Shown: positions 1-9,128 of the stretch, piece after piece
Layout of the letters: each line of letters begins with the position of its first letter
Position numbering within the stretch: position 1 is the stretch's first letter
NCBI RefSeq assembly: GCF_030252425.1
Contig: NZ_CP126994.1
Coordinates: 3,777,001 to 3,841,000, forward strand
Direction: 5' to 3'
From: Acidisoma sp. PAMC 29798
GTDB taxonomy: Bacteria; Pseudomonadota; Alphaproteobacteria; Acetobacterales; Acetobacteraceae
DNA length: 64,000 nt
The notes under the pieces: model-generated
Database searches by the model: none
The model's input: only the letters and a program-made list of their open reading frames with translations
Told to the model about the DNA's origin: nothing
Made by a program: the position numbers and the translations under genes

Positions 1-533
1 CAGTTGAACCAGCGGTTCATGACCAGCGCCACGGTGTAAGCCTGGTCGCCGAGGAGGGCGAGGAACTTGGCGTTGCGGACGACGCTGTCGAAGAAATCGC
101 CGTGGATGACGAGAAGCTTCTGGCCGTCGGCGGTAAGGTGAACCGCCTCCTCCGCCAGCCGCACGCCCGCAATCTCCAGCCCCATCGGCAGCCAAGCCCG
201 GAACATTTCGTCATGGTTGCCGGGGATGTAGATCACCTCGGAGCCATGGCGGGCGTGGCGCAGGATGGCGCGCAGCACGGTGTCGTGGTGAACGTCCCAA
301 TACCAGGAGCGTTTGAGCCGCCAGCCGTCGATGATGTCGCCGACGAGGTAAAGCTGCTCGCAGGAGGCATCGGCCAGGAAGGTCGCCAGCGCCTCGGCTT
401 TGCAGCCGCGAGTCCCGAGATGCGTATCGGAGATGAAAACGGCACGATAGGTCGGTGTCTTGGGAGGAAGCGATCGTTCGGACGCAAAGCGCGATGCGAG
501 CCCGGACGCCAAGTTGTAGGGTAAGTCGTTCAT
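1..533 (-). CDS. Metallophosphoesterase, LpxH-like (partial, C-terminus outside window)
   Basis: Reverse-strand reading from the ATG at 533 stays open to the window edge, giving about 177 N-terminal residues. The calcineurin-like metallophosphoesterase motifs come in order: SDTHLG near residue 35, GDIIDGW near 65, GNHDE near 105 and VIHGDFFD near 143. These bind the two catalytic metals. The layout fits the COG2908 group that includes UDP-2,3-diacylglucosamine diphosphatase LpxH of lipid A synthesis, which would agree with lpxC nearby, but many alphaproteobacterial members of this group have no assigned substrate. The protein runs off the window, so length and C-terminal fold cannot be judged. 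Family is sure; substrate is inference. Confidence 0.85.
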   Translation of the reverse strand, partial: MNDLPYNLASGLASRFASERSLPPKTPTYRAVFISDTHLGTRGCKAEALATFLADASCEQLYLVGDIIDGWRLKRSWYWDVHHDTVLRAILRHARHGSEVIYIPGNHDEMFRAWLPMGLEIAGVRLAEEAVHLTADGQKLLVIHGDFFDSVVRNAKFLALLGDQAYTVALVMNRWFN

Positions 534-692
534 TCTGTGCGACTCGCGAAGGGGTTTGCGTCGTCGCGCCCCGAGTAGCGACAGCCGGTCACCCATCACA
601 GTGACACTACGATGAATCACTCGTTGACACGGAACGGTCACGCAAGAACGAGCCCCCTGTCACTCGGCCTCGGACTGCCCTATTTATCGGGG

Positions 693-875
693 ATGGCGCA
701 TCAGTCGACGTTGTTCCTCGAACCTGGCGCTCGCGTCAGGCATCCGGGCTGCCCCGAATGGGGAATCGGCCAGGTGCAATCGGTGATCGACGAACGCGTG
801 ACGGTCAATTTCGAGGATGCTGGCAAGGTGCTGATCAACGCGGCCGTGGTTTCACTCGAAGTCGTGGACGATTGA
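693..875 (+). CDS. DUF3553 domain protein
   Basis: A 60-residue protein beginning [19 protein letters not shown], matching the small DUF3553 family (about 60 residues) common in alphaproteobacteria. An upstream in-frame ATG at 612 would add 27 residues that do not look like the family, so the ATG at 693 is preferred. The fold is probably a small beta barrel (alternating hydrophobic strands such as [13 protein letters not shown]). Its TGA overlaps the moaA ATG by one base (TGATG), so the two are almost certainly translationally coupled. Function unknown; the coupling suggests a role near molybdopterin synthesis or only shared expression. The 159-base gap upstream holds a TTGACA at 624 without a convincing -10. 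Confidence 0.8.
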   Translation: MAHQSTLFLEPGARVRHPGCPEWGIGQVQSVIDERVTVNFEDAGKVLINAAVVSLEVVDD

Positions 876-1936
876 TGTCCGACGTCTTGTCCCGCCCCAC
901 CCTGACGCCACTGGCCAAGCCGCTCCCAAAGCCACTGATCGATCCCTTTGGCCGGGCCATCTCCTACCTGCGCATCTCGGTGACAGACCGCTGCGACCTT
1001 CGCTGCGTCTATTGCATGAAGGAGGATATGACCTTCCTGCCGCGCGATGAGCTTCTGACCTCCGAGGAGCTTGAGCGGCTGGGCCGCATCTTCATCCGCC
1101 TCGGCACCAAGAAGCTGCGGATCACCGGCGGCGAGCCTTTGGTCCGGCGGGATATCATGCGCCTGATCACGACGCTGGGTGCCGAGATCGGCCAGGACGG
1201 CCTGTCGGAACTGACGCTCACCACCAACGGCACGCAGCTGTCGCGCTACGCCGCCGGCCTGCACGCGGCGGGTGTGCGCCGGGTCAATGTCAGCCTCGAT
1301 ACCCTCGATCCCGTGCGCTTCACGGCCGTCACGCGGGGCGGCAAGCTCGGCCAAACCTTGGCGGGGCTCCATGCCGCCAAGGCCGCCGGCTTGCGCGTGA
1401 AGATCAATGCGGTGGCGCTGCAAGGCGTGAACGAAGACGCGTTCGACGACATGATCGCCTGGTGCGGCGAGCAGGGTTTCGACCTCTGCCTGATCGAGAC
1501 GATGCCATTGGGCGACACGGGTGAGGATCGGGCGGATCAATATCTGCCACTGTCCACTGTGCGTGCGCGGCTGGATAAGCGCTGGACGCTGCGGCGCAGC
1601 GCCACCGGGGCTGAGGGCGTGGCACCGGGCCCGGCGCGATATTGGGACATTGCCGAGACCGGTCAACGCATGGGCTTCATCACGCCGCTGACGGAGCATT
1701 TCTGCGATAGCTGCAACCGGGTGCGGCTGACCTGCACCGGCACGCTGTTTCTCTGCCTTGGGCAGGAGGATCACGCCGATCTCAGGACGCCCATGCGGGA
1801 CGGCGCGTCTGATAGCGAGATGGAAGAGATTGTGCGGGCGGCGATTGCGCGTAAGCCAAAAGCCCACGACTTCATCATCGATCGCGCTAGGCCCCAAAAC
1901 ACAATCGCCCGTCACATGAGCATGACGGGCGGCTAA
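875..1936 (+). CDS. moaA: GTP 3',8-cyclase MoaA
   Basis: Radical SAM enzyme that, with MoaC, converts GTP to cyclic pyranopterin monophosphate, the first step of molybdenum cofactor synthesis. The N-terminal cluster motif is C40-x3-C44-x2-C47 (CDLRCVYC); the second 4Fe-4S site is C277-x2-C280-x13-C294. The protein ends in the conserved Gly-Gly tail needed for activity in characterised MoaA proteins. Length 353 residues is slightly above the usual ~330, the extra lying at the N-terminus. The start at 875 overlaps the stop of the DUF3553 gene by one base; an in-frame upstream start would overlap it heavily. A MOSC-domain protein at 51.9 kb is the only other Moco-related gene in the window. Confidence 0.96.
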   Translation: MSDVLSRPTLTPLAKPLPKPLIDPFGRAISYLRISVTDRCDLRCVYCMKEDMTFLPRDELLTSEELERLGRIFIRLGTKKLRITGGEPLVRRDIMRLITTLGAEIGQDGLSELTLTTNGTQLSRYAAGLHAAGVRRVNVSLDTLDPVRFTAVTRGGKLGQTLAGLHAAKAAGLRVKINAVALQGVNEDAFDDMIAWCGEQGFDLCLIETMPLGDTGEDRADQYLPLSTVRARLDKRWTLRRSATGAEGVAPGPARYWDIAETGQRMGFITPLTEHFCDSCNRVRLTCTGTLFLCLGQEDHADLRTPMRDGASDSEMEEIVRAAIARKPKAHDFIIDRARPQNTIARHMSMTGG

Positions 1937-1962
1937 GCGGGGCGGCTAAGCAGCCTTCATAC

Positions 1963-1988
1963 GGTGGATAAGCGCAGCGCTATCCACC
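1963..1988. repeat. Short palindromic repeat, GGTGGATAAGCGCAGCGC type
   Basis: Imperfect palindrome (GGTGGATA ... TATCCACC) between the convergent moaA and rpmB genes. It is a copy of the ~30-bp family also present at 7371, 20042, 26859-26932 and 30830-30904, and may form a bidirectional terminator hairpin. Confidence 0.65.
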
Positions 1989-1998
1989 TCTTATCGAA

Positions 1999-2304
1999 TC
2001 AAACGGCGGCGGTGAGGGCCTTGCGAGCAAGGGCGCGCTGCAGGCGGCGCTTCATTGCCAGGGCCTCGACGGGCAGCTGACGCACCGGCGTATTGAGCAG
2101 GAAGGCGTCGATGCCGCCATTATGCTCGATGGTGCGAATGCCGTTGGTCGTGACGCGCATGGTGATCGGCGTGCCCAGAATTTCGGACATCATCGAAGCG
2201 TCCTGGATATTGGGCAGAAAGCGGCGGCGGGTCTTGTTATTGGCGTGGCTGACATTGTTGCCAGACTGCACGCCTTTGCCGGTGATTTCACAGCGACGGG
2301 ACAT
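1999..2304 (-). CDS. rpmB: 50S ribosomal protein L28
   Basis: 101-residue L28 with the typical beginning [20 protein letters not shown] and a lysine/arginine-rich C-terminus. It belongs to the large ribosomal subunit. Upstream in-frame codons to 2400 would add 32 non-homologous residues; the ATG at 2304 has a GAGGT ribosome binding site five bases upstream and the usual family start. The gene is monocistronic as far as seen, with its own sigma-70 type promoter. Length is within the alphaproteobacterial range of 95-102. Confidence 0.96.
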   Translation of the reverse strand: MSRRCEITGKGVQSGNNVSHANNKTRRRFLPNIQDASMMSEILGTPITMRVTTNGIRTIEHNGGIDAFLLNTPVRQLPVEALAMKRRLQRALARKALTAAV

Positions 2305-2371
2305 AGTAACCTCGAAAACATCAAACGGGTTGCGCGCAAAGCCGCACGCGCGGTTTCCTGACGGAGGCGGG

Positions 2372-2400
2372 CTTATGGCGAAAGCCTTGGCCAGCGTCAA
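2372..2400 (-). promoter_or_regulatory. Putative sigma-70 promoter of rpmB
   Basis: On the minus strand TTGACG is followed after exactly 17 bases by CATAAG, placing a start site about 60 bases upstream of the rpmB ATG. Spacing and the -35 are good, the -10 is moderate. The stretch 2305-2432 otherwise holds nothing recognisable. Confidence 0.55.
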
Positions 2401-2432
2401 GGCGAGCGGGATGATTCAGTCAAAAGCGATGG

Positions 2433-2699
2433 TCAGGCATGTCCCTGGGGCGGTGGCTGCGCCATGCTCGCCATCTCCCCTGACAAGACGCTGGCGCGCG
2501 CATTGTCGAGCACGGCGAGCACGCCCTCAGGTGAGAGATGGGCGACCAGCATACCCAGCGCCCCGCCCAGCAAAGCCGACGCGATCGCAACGCCGTCGAT
2601 GTTCTGCTTCGTCATATAGTCGATGGCCTGATCGACGACCGCGCCCGCATGGCGAAGATCGGGGCTGGCGCCCTCCAGGTCCGGTGGCATGCCGCTCAT
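2433..2699 (-). CDS. Hypothetical protein, 88 residues, coupled to the Atm1-like exporter
   Basis: No family recognised. The start ATG overlaps the stop of the ABC exporter gene by four bases (ATGA), so it is read as the second gene of that operon. The N-terminus is Asp/Ala-rich, the middle (ASALLGGALGMLVAHL) could be one short hydrophobic or amphipathic helix, and the C-terminus is Pro/Gln-rich. No cysteine is present. Overlap, codon use in keeping with the neighbours and open frame support a real gene. It could be a small accessory protein of the exporter, but nothing in the sequence proves that. Confidence 0.6.
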   Translation of the reverse strand: MSGMPPDLEGASPDLRHAGAVVDQAIDYMTKQNIDGVAIASALLGGALGMLVAHLSPEGVLAVLDNARASVLSGEMASMAQPPPQGHA

Positions 2700-4618
2700 A
2701 TCATTTCCTTGTTGTCTTCGAGACGCGGCTGCGATGCGGCCAGCCGCGTCTCAGCCTGCGCGCCTTCTTCCTGCTCGGCCTGGGCCGCCCACATGCCGGC
2801 ATAGATGCCGCCGGAGGCGAGCAGGTTCCAATGGCTGCCACGTTCGGCGATCTGCCCGTCCTGCATGACCAGAATTTCATCGGCATCGACGACCGTGGAC
2901 AGGCGATGGGCGATGGTGAGCGTCGTTCTGTCCCGCGACGCATTGCGGAGTGCGGCCTGAATCTCGTGCTCGGTCGTAGTGTCGAGGGCGCTGGTCGCCT
3001 CATCCAAGACAAGAATGCGCGGATTCTTCAGGATCGTGCGCGCAATGGCCACGCGCTGCTTCTCGCCACCGGACAGCTTCAACCCGCGCTCACCGACCTT
3101 GGTCTCATAGCCGAGCGGCAGGGTGAGGATGAAGTCATGAAGCTGGGCGCGCCGCGCCGCATCCTCGATCTCGGCCACAGTCGCGCCCGGCCGGCCATAG
3201 GCGATGTTGTAGAAGATGGTGTCGTTGAACAGCACCGTATCCTGCGGCACGACGCCAATGGCGGCGCGCAGGCTGTCCTGCGTCAGATTGCGAATGTCCT
3301 GCCCGTCGATGCGGATGCTGCCCTCGCCCACGTCATAGAAGCGGAACAGCAGCCGGGTGAGGGTGGATTTGCCGGCACCCGTGGGCCCCACCACCGCCAG
3401 GTTGCCGCCGGCCGGAATGGCGAAGCTGACACCCTTCAGAATCTCGCGCTGCGGGCCATAGCCGAACCGCACATCGGCAAAAGCGAGGGATGCGGCCTCC
3501 GCCGAGGGGGAAAGGGTTCGTGCATCGGCGCCGTCTGTCACTTCGGCGCCCACGGCCATGAGGCGAAACATCTGCTCGGTATCCACCAGCCCCTGCTTGA
3601 CTTCGCGATAGACGAAACCCAGGAAATTCAGCGGCGTGTAGAGCTGCATGAGATAGGTATTGGCCAGCACGAAGCGGCCGACCGTCATATGGCCGGAGGC
3701 AACGCCCCGCGCCGACAGCAGCATGATTGCGCCCAGGCCGAGGGCGATGATCACCGACTGGCCGATATTGAGCATATTGAGCGTCACCTGGGACCGCACG
3801 GCCGCGCGCTCGTATTTCTCCTGCGCGACATCGAACCGCGCCGCCTCATGCCGCTCATTGCCGAAATATTTGACCGTCTCGTAGTTCAGCAGGCTGTCCA
3901 CGGCCTTGGTCTGGGCGTCGCTGTCGGACTCGTTCATGGCGCGACGAAAACGCACCCGCCAGTTTGTGAAGCTCAGCGTGAAGACGATATAGAGTCCCAC
4001 GGCCAGCAGGGTCGTCAGCGCATAGCGCCAGTCGAACAGCCGCCACAGGATGGCGGTCACGAGAATCAACTCGAACAAGGTCGGTACGATGTTGAACACC
4101 GCAAAACGCAGGACCTGCTCGATGCCCGTGGTGCCGCGATCCATGGCGCGCGACAACCCGCCGGTGTGCCGGTCGAGATGAAAGCGCAGCGACAGCTTAT
4201 GCAGGTGTTGGAAGGTTTGCAGAGCGATCCGGCGCACGGCGCGCTGCTGAACGGCCGCGAAGACCGCATCCCGCAATTCACCGAAAGCGCCCGAGGCGAC
4301 ACGCAGCAGGCAATAGGCGACGATCAGCGCGAAGGGCACGGTAATGGCGACAGCCGTCGCCGTCCCGGCCGCGCCATGCGCAGCACCCAGGGCATGCGCG
4401 GCCTTCGGCGCCAGCCGATCGACCGCCTGGCTATAGACGATCGGAATATAGACGGTCGCGACCTTGGCCAGGATGAGGCAGGCCACGGCGGCGACGACGC
4501 GGGCCTTGGCCATGGGGTCGTCCGGCGGCCACAGATACGGCATCAGCATCCGCATGGTATGCGCGGCGGCATCTTTTTTCGAGGAGGGGGAACCCGGCGC
4601 AAATGCCATTCCCCGCAT
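2696..4618 (-). CDS. ABC exporter, Atm1/HMT1-like fused permease-ATPase
   Basis: Half-size exporter of about 640 residues with an N-terminal six-helix membrane domain (roughly residues 30-330) and a C-terminal nucleotide-binding domain: Walker A GPTGAGKSTL near 410, signature LSGGEKQRVAIAR near 512, Walker B ILVLDEATSAL near 532 and the H-loop in TIAHRLSTVVDADEI. The membrane domain resembles the mitochondrial Atm1 / bacterial heavy-metal tolerance group, which moves glutathione-linked sulfur or metal compounds across the inner membrane. It works as a homodimer. The start is uncertain: ATG at 4618, ATG at 4609 or TTG at 4636. It diverges from the Nudix gene with under 50 bases between, so the promoters overlap. 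Substrate is inference. Confidence 0.9.
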   Translation of the reverse strand: MRGMAFAPGSPSSKKDAAAHTMRMLMPYLWPPDDPMAKARVVAAVACLILAKVATVYIPIVYSQAVDRLAPKAAHALGAAHGAAGTATAVAITVPFALIVAYCLLRVASGAFGELRDAVFAAVQQRAVRRIALQTFQHLHKLSLRFHLDRHTGGLSRAMDRGTTGIEQVLRFAVFNIVPTLFELILVTAILWRLFDWRYALTTLLAVGLYIVFTLSFTNWRVRFRRAMNESDSDAQTKAVDSLLNYETVKYFGNERHEAARFDVAQEKYERAAVRSQVTLNMLNIGQSVIIALGLGAIMLLSARGVASGHMTVGRFVLANTYLMQLYTPLNFLGFVYREVKQGLVDTEQMFRLMAVGAEVTDGADARTLSPSAEAASLAFADVRFGYGPQREILKGVSFAIPAGGNLAVVGPTGAGKSTLTRLLFRFYDVGEGSIRIDGQDIRNLTQDSLRAAIGVVPQDTVLFNDTIFYNIAYGRPGATVAEIEDAARRAQLHDFILTLPLGYETKVGERGLKLSGGEKQRVAIARTILKNPRILVLDEATSALDTTTEHEIQAALRNASRDRTTLTIAHRLSTVVDADEILVMQDGQIAERGSHWNLLASGGIYAGMWAAQAEQEEGAQAETRLAASQPRLEDNKEMI

Positions 4619-4656
4619 GTGGCATGGCGCTCTCAAGATGCAAAGGTCGCCAGTGC

Positions 4657-5502
4657 ATGACCGATCCGACCTCAGGCTTCATGCGGCACATTCGCCTCTG
4701 CCAGAACGCCGAATTGCCCGGCGACCGTCTGCCCTTTCACATCGGCACCCGCCAGGTCGGCTGGCTGAAGCCCGACTTCGCCAAGGCTCTGACGACGGAA
4801 GCCGACCTTGCGGTTACGGCGTCCGGCGTCACGCTGCCGGCCGACCGCGCCGGCGATCTGCCCGCAATCGCGAGGACATTGAGCGAGGCGGGCTGGTTCC
4901 GCTGGCGCGGCGAAGCCTTCGACGTGCGTCCCAGCCCCGATGATGCCGCGATCACCAGCGTCGATCGCGGTGCTGTGCCGTCCTTCGGCATCCTGTCGCA
5001 GGGCGTGCATCTCAATGGTCTCGTCCGCTGTGCGGATGGCCTTTACCTTTGGGTCGCTCGCCGCGCCGCCGACAAGCTGCTCGACCCCGGAAAGCTCGAT
5101 CACCTCGTCGCCGGCGGCATTTCGGCCGAGATGGGACCCGGCGACACCCTGCTGAAGGAAGCGGGCGAGGAGGCCGCCGTGCCGGAGGATTTGGCCGCCC
5201 TCGCCCGACCCGTTGGCCGCATTCGCTATGACATGGAGCGCCCTGAAGGTCTCCGGCGGGACCTGCTGCACTGCTACGATCTCGACCTGCCCGAGGGCTT
5301 CACACCCCGGCCCGCCGATGGTGAGGTCGAGGCCTTCGAGCTATGGCCGATTGCGGATGCCATGGCCGCCGTGAGCGACGGCGATCGGTTCAAGTTCAAC
5401 GTGAACCTGGTGCTCATCGACCTATTTCTACGAGAAGGATTAATGGGAAGCGCGCCGGAGGCCGATGCGCTACGGCGGGCCCTGACCGGAAACACGCCCT
5501 GA
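4657..5502 (+). CDS. DUF4743/Nudix hydrolase
   Basis: 281-residue protein with an N-terminal DUF4743-type region (about residues 1-120) and a C-terminal Nudix fold (about 125-270), the arrangement of the Nudix part of fungal Tnr3. The Nudix box GGISAEMGPGDTLLKEAGEE lies near residue 150; it departs from the consensus, with Met where the first Glu is usual and Ala for Gly at its end, so the metal site may be altered. Homologues act on thiamine pyrophosphate analogues or nucleoside diphosphate derivatives; the substrate here is unknown. The ATG at 4657 follows AAAGG by ten bases and is preferred over 4603. Divergent from the ABC exporter. Confidence 0.82.
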   Translation: MTDPTSGFMRHIRLCQNAELPGDRLPFHIGTRQVGWLKPDFAKALTTEADLAVTASGVTLPADRAGDLPAIARTLSEAGWFRWRGEAFDVRPSPDDAAITSVDRGAVPSFGILSQGVHLNGLVRCADGLYLWVARRAADKLLDPGKLDHLVAGGISAEMGPGDTLLKEAGEEAAVPEDLAALARPVGRIRYDMERPEGLRRDLLHCYDLDLPEGFTPRPADGEVEAFELWPIADAMAAVSDGDRFKFNVNLVLIDLFLREGLMGSAPEADALRRALTGNTP

Positions 5503-5660
5503 ACTGTCCGCAACAATCCTTCAAAATCAACCGCTTGTCCGGTAACATTGGGCAACAATGATTGACTGGCCATCGCCCCGGGAATGCTTAACTTCCAATT
5601 GAGGGAATTGGTGCCGGATATTCCGCGCTCAGGCCCTCAGGATCATGGGAGATACGCTGA

Positions 5661-6644
5661 GTGATGGACGGATTGCCGGGCTACTACACCGAAACGGCAG
5701 TCTCGACGTGCTCGCGTACGCTTCGCAATCCTATCGACTGCCAGGGCGTCGGCCTGCATAGCGGCCGCACCACACGCTTGGCCTTGCTGCCCGCCCCCGC
5801 CGGCAGCGGAATCGTGTTTTGCCGCACCGATCTCGGCATCGACATCGCCGCCCGCTACGATCTGGTTTCCGACACACGGCTCTGCACCAAACTCGCGTCC
5901 TCCGAAGATCCGACTGCGACGATCGGCACGGTCGAGCATCTGATGGCGGCGCTGGCCGCGACCGGCATCGACAGCCTGCGGATCGAGGTCGATGGCCCCG
6001 AACTGCCGATTTTCGACGGCTCCTCCGCGCCCTTCCTGTTCCTGATCGACTGCGCTGGCATCGTCGAGCTTTCGGCGCCGCGTGAGATGATCGAAATCGT
6101 CAAGACCGTCTCTGTCGAGGAAAATGGCGCCGTCGCGCGGTTTGAGCCGCTGCCCGCCGGGCGAAGCTGGCTCGGCCTCGACATCGCGATGTCGATCGAT
6201 TTCGAAGGCACGGCCATCGGCCAGCAATCCTTCAATCTGCGCCTCTCCGAGCAGAGCTTTCGCTCTGAGGTCGCTGAGGCGCGGACCTTCGTGCAAGCCG
6301 GGGAAATCGCGAAGCTTCGAGCCGCCGGCCTCGCCCGCGGCGGCAATATGGACAATGCCATCGTCGTCGATGGCCAGCAGATCCTGAACCCGAGCGGCTT
6401 GCGCATGGCCAATGAATTCGTGCGCCACAAGGCGCTCGACGCAGTGGGCGACCTGTCGCTGGCCGGCGCCACCATCCTGGGCCGCTTCGTCGGCAGCCGC
6501 TCCGGCCACCGGATGAACAACCTTCTGCTGCGCGCGCTGTTCGCAGATGCGCAGGCCTGGCGTCCGGTGACGGGCTTCGGCGCAGGCCGCGCCTTCGGCA
6601 GTGCCGCGCAGATGCCGCTGGGCATGGCCGCCTCCGCCGCCTGA
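5661..6644 (+). CDS. lpxC: UDP-3-O-acyl-N-acetylglucosamine deacetylase LpxC
   Basis: Zinc deacetylase, the committed step of lipid A synthesis. Sequence shows GTVEHLMAAL (catalytic Glu and first zinc His), HKALDAVGDL (second His and Asp ligand) and SGHRMNN (general acid His). Two-domain LpxC of 327 residues, slightly longer than the usual ~305. Translation may begin at GTG 5661, nine bases after GGAG, or at ATG 5664. The 158-base upstream gap contains TTGACT followed by TGCTTAACT, a weak promoter candidate. The neighbouring lolA also serves outer membrane building. The gene stands alone rather than in an ftsZ-lpxC cluster end within this window. Confidence 0.96.
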   Translation: MMDGLPGYYTETAVSTCSRTLRNPIDCQGVGLHSGRTTRLALLPAPAGSGIVFCRTDLGIDIAARYDLVSDTRLCTKLASSEDPTATIGTVEHLMAALAATGIDSLRIEVDGPELPIFDGSSAPFLFLIDCAGIVELSAPREMIEIVKTVSVEENGAVARFEPLPAGRSWLGLDIAMSIDFEGTAIGQQSFNLRLSEQSFRSEVAEARTFVQAGEIAKLRAAGLARGGNMDNAIVVDGQQILNPSGLRMANEFVRHKALDAVGDLSLAGATILGRFVGSRSGHRMNNLLLRALFADAQAWRPVTGFGAGRAFGSAAQMPLGMAASAA

Positions 6645-6726
6645 GCGCTGCGATCCAACCATTCCTTAACGCGGCCGCCACGCGATACGCCTTTCCAATG
6701 CCACGCGGCAGTGCCACATCGACGGT

Positions 6727-7356
6727 ATGAACCGTCGCACCCTCCTCGCCGCCCTGCTGCCGCTCACGGCGCTTCCTTTTGCGGGTGCGATGGCCCAACT
6801 CGCGGCGTCGCCACCGCTCTCGGCCCAGGATCAGGCCGACGTGGCGCGCATCGAGGCCTATCTCAACGGTATTCACACACTCAAGGCGCGCTTCCTCCAA
6901 GTGGATGCCAATGGCAATAGCATCGGCGGCACCGCGATCCTCGATCGCCCGGGCCGGATGCGGTTCGAATATGACCCGCCCGACAAGATGCTGCTCGTCG
7001 CCGGACACGGCCTGCTGGTCTATTATGACCCGGCGGTGAAGCAGACGACGAATCTGTTCCTGTCGAACACGCCCCTCGGCATTCTGCTCGAAAGCAATCT
7101 CCGCCTCGCTGGCGCCGTCACCGTCACGGGCATCGCCCGCGCGACGGGGCAGATCCAGCTCACCATGGTGCGCACGGCCCGGCCGGGGGATGGCACCATC
7201 ACGCTGATCTTCGCGACCGATCCGCTGACGCTACGCAGCTGGGTGATCCGCGATGCCCAGGGCCGGCAGACGCAGATCAGCCTCTTTGACGTCACCTATG
7301 GCGGCGAATACCCCGATCGCATGTTCACCTTCGTCGGGCCGCAGTTCGAGCATTAG
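6727..7356 (+). CDS. lolA: Outer-membrane lipoprotein carrier protein LolA
   Basis: 209-residue periplasmic protein with a Sec signal peptide (MNRRTLLAALLPLTALPFAG, cleavage likely after about residue 23). The mature part shows the LolA pattern: ARFLQVDANGNSIGGTAILDRPGRMRFEYDPP and the later VYYDP and FDVTYGG strands that make the lipoprotein-binding half barrel. It shuttles outer-membrane lipoproteins from LolCDE across the periplasm; alphaproteobacteria often have no LolB. An 82-base gap separates it from lpxC. Confidence 0.93.
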   Translation: MNRRTLLAALLPLTALPFAGAMAQLAASPPLSAQDQADVARIEAYLNGIHTLKARFLQVDANGNSIGGTAILDRPGRMRFEYDPPDKMLLVAGHGLLVYYDPAVKQTTNLFLSNTPLGILLESNLRLAGAVTVTGIARATGQIQLTMVRTARPGDGTITLIFATDPLTLRSWVIRDAQGRQTQISLFDVTYGGEYPDRMFTFVGPQFEH

Positions 7357-7370
7357 GACGCACGGTCCGC

Positions 7371-7400
7371 GTAGGGCGGAAAAGCGGAGCGTCTTCCGCC
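7371..7400. repeat. Short palindromic repeat, GTAGGGCGGAAAAGCGGAGC type
   Basis: Member of the ~30-bp family, with arms GGCGGAA and TTCCGCC. It lies 15 bases after the lolA stop and could act as its terminator. The rest of the 123-base gap to the ABC-F gene shows nothing else. Confidence 0.65.
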
Positions 7401-7479
7401 GTTAGAGCGTTGTGGCTTGCGAACCTAAAACGCTGTAGGGGAAGGCCCGCCACCATCCCCAGCTTCCGGCACCTCCACC

Positions 7480-9108
7480 ATGATCCAGATCGACAACCTC
7501 ATTTTCAATGCTTGGGGACGCCGCTTCTTCGACCGCGCTTCGGTCACGCTGCCGCTCAATTCCAAGGTCGGCCTCGTTGGTCGCAACGGCGTCGGCAAGT
7601 CGACGCTGTTCAAGCTCATCCTGGGCTCGCTCCAGCCCGATAGCGGCGAAATCCTCATCCCCAAGGTGGCCCGTATCGCCGCCGTGGACCAGGAGCATGC
7701 GGCGACCACCATCTCCCTGCTCGACACCATCCTGGCGGCCGACACCGTGCGCGACTCGCTCTATCTGGAGCTGGAGACCGCCGAGCCTGAGCGGATGGCA
7801 GATATCTACAGCCGGCTGGAAGAGATCGACGCCGATCGCGCCCCGGCCCGCGCCGGTGAAATTCTCGGCGGCCTCGGCTTCTCGACCGAAGATCTGGCAC
7901 GCCCAATGGCCGAATTCTCCGGCGGCTGGCGCATGCGCGTGGCCCTCGCCTCGGCGCTGTTTGCCGAGCCCGACCTCCTGCTGCTGGATGAGCCGACCAA
8001 CTACCTCGATCTGGAAGGTGCGCTGTGGCTGGAAGCGCGGCTGCAGAAATACCCCTATTCCGCGCTGATCATCAGCCATGACCGCGAGTTGCTGAACAAC
8101 TCCGTGCAGCACATCCTGCATGCGAGCGAGGGCAAGCTCGACCTCTATACCGGCGGCTATGACGACTTCGAGCGGCAGCGGGCCGAGAAGCTACGGCTGC
8201 AATCGGCCGCGCGCGGCAAGCAGGAAGCCGAGCGCGCCCATCTGCAAAGCTTCGTCGATCGCTTCCGCGCCACCGCTAGCAAGGCGGCGCAGGCGCAGTC
8301 CCGCATGAAGCGCCTCGCCAAGCTGGAGCCCGTGGGCGAGACGATCGAGGAGCGGGTCTCGCCCTTCATGCTGCCCTCCCCGCTGCGCCCCCTCGCGCCG
8401 CCACTGATGCGGCTGGAGGGCGTGGATATCGGTTACGGCGACGATCCCGCCATTCTCAGTAATCTCGACCTGCGCCTGGACGTCGATGACCGGATCGGCC
8501 TGCTCGGCGTCAATGGCGCCGGCAAATCGACCTTCGCGAAGATGGCCGCCGGCGCGCTCGCCATCCGCACCGGGCGCATGCAGCGCGAAGGCCGGATCAA
8601 GGTCGGTTGGTTCCATCAGCACCAGATCGAAGCTCTCGACCCGGATGACACGCCCTTGGAGATCATCCGCCGTGCCATGCCCGAGGTGAGCGAATCCGCG
8701 CGCCGGTCACGGCTGGCGCAATGGGGCCTCGCCTTCAGCAAGCAGGAAACGACGGTCTTCGACCTATCGGGCGGGGAGCGGGCGCGGCTGCTGCTCAACC
8801 TCGTCGCCCATGCGGCGCCGCATCTGCTCATTCTCGATGAGCCGACCAACCATCTGGACATCGACAGCCGTCGCGCGCTGCTCGATGCCTTGAACACCTA
8901 TGAGGGCGCGGTGATTCTCATCACCCATGATCGTTCGCTCATGGAGTTGGTGGCCGACCGGCTGTGGTTGGCGGCGGATGGCACCATCGTGCCCTTCGAC
9001 GGCGACATGGATGATTACGCGAAATTCGTGCTGGAACGCGCCAAGGGCCCGGCGGCACCGACGCAGCTTCGCGAAGGCAAGAAGAAGAAAAAGAAGAATG
9101 CGGCGTAA
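7480..9108 (+). CDS. ABC-F family ATPase
   Basis: 542-residue soluble protein with two ATP-binding cassettes and no membrane segment. Walker A motifs are GRNGVGKST (about residue 35) and GVNGAGKST (about 345); signatures are FSGGWRMRVALA and LSGGERARLLL; Walker B motifs are LLLLDEPTNYLDL and LLILDEPTNHLDI. The charged linker between cassettes (about residues 225-300, many Arg/Lys/Gln) is the part that enters the ribosomal E site in ABC-F translation factors. The C-terminus is a short Lys-rich tail, six lysines in a row before NAA. It probably acts in translation or resistance-type ribosome rescue (Uup/EttA-like group); the exact subfamily cannot be set without alignment. Confidence 0.92.
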   Translation: MIQIDNLIFNAWGRRFFDRASVTLPLNSKVGLVGRNGVGKSTLFKLILGSLQPDSGEILIPKVARIAAVDQEHAATTISLLDTILAADTVRDSLYLELETAEPERMADIYSRLEEIDADRAPARAGEILGGLGFSTEDLARPMAEFSGGWRMRVALASALFAEPDLLLLDEPTNYLDLEGALWLEARLQKYPYSALIISHDRELLNNSVQHILHASEGKLDLYTGGYDDFERQRAEKLRLQSAARGKQEAERAHLQSFVDRFRATASKAAQAQSRMKRLAKLEPVGETIEERVSPFMLPSPLRPLAPPLMRLEGVDIGYGDDPAILSNLDLRLDVDDRIGLLGVNGAGKSTFAKMAAGALAIRTGRMQREGRIKVGWFHQHQIEALDPDDTPLEIIRRAMPEVSESARRSRLAQWGLAFSKQETTVFDLSGGERARLLLNLVAHAAPHLLILDEPTNHLDIDSRRALLDALNTYEGAVILITHDRSLMELVADRLWLAADGTIVPFDGDMDDYAKFVLERAKGPAAPTQLREGKKKKKKNAA

Positions 9109-9128
9109 ATAACGTCACGACAGTACAT

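Noticed and set aside
701-1915. Minus-strand open frame of ~404 codons opposite moaA
   Set aside because: Antisense to a gene with all MoaA motifs; not supported.
2093-4660. Long plus-strand open frame (~855 codons) opposite the ABC exporter
   Set aside because: It is antisense to a clear Atm1-like exporter and rpmB; the His/Arg/Gly-rich translation shows no domain. High GC makes such antisense frames common.
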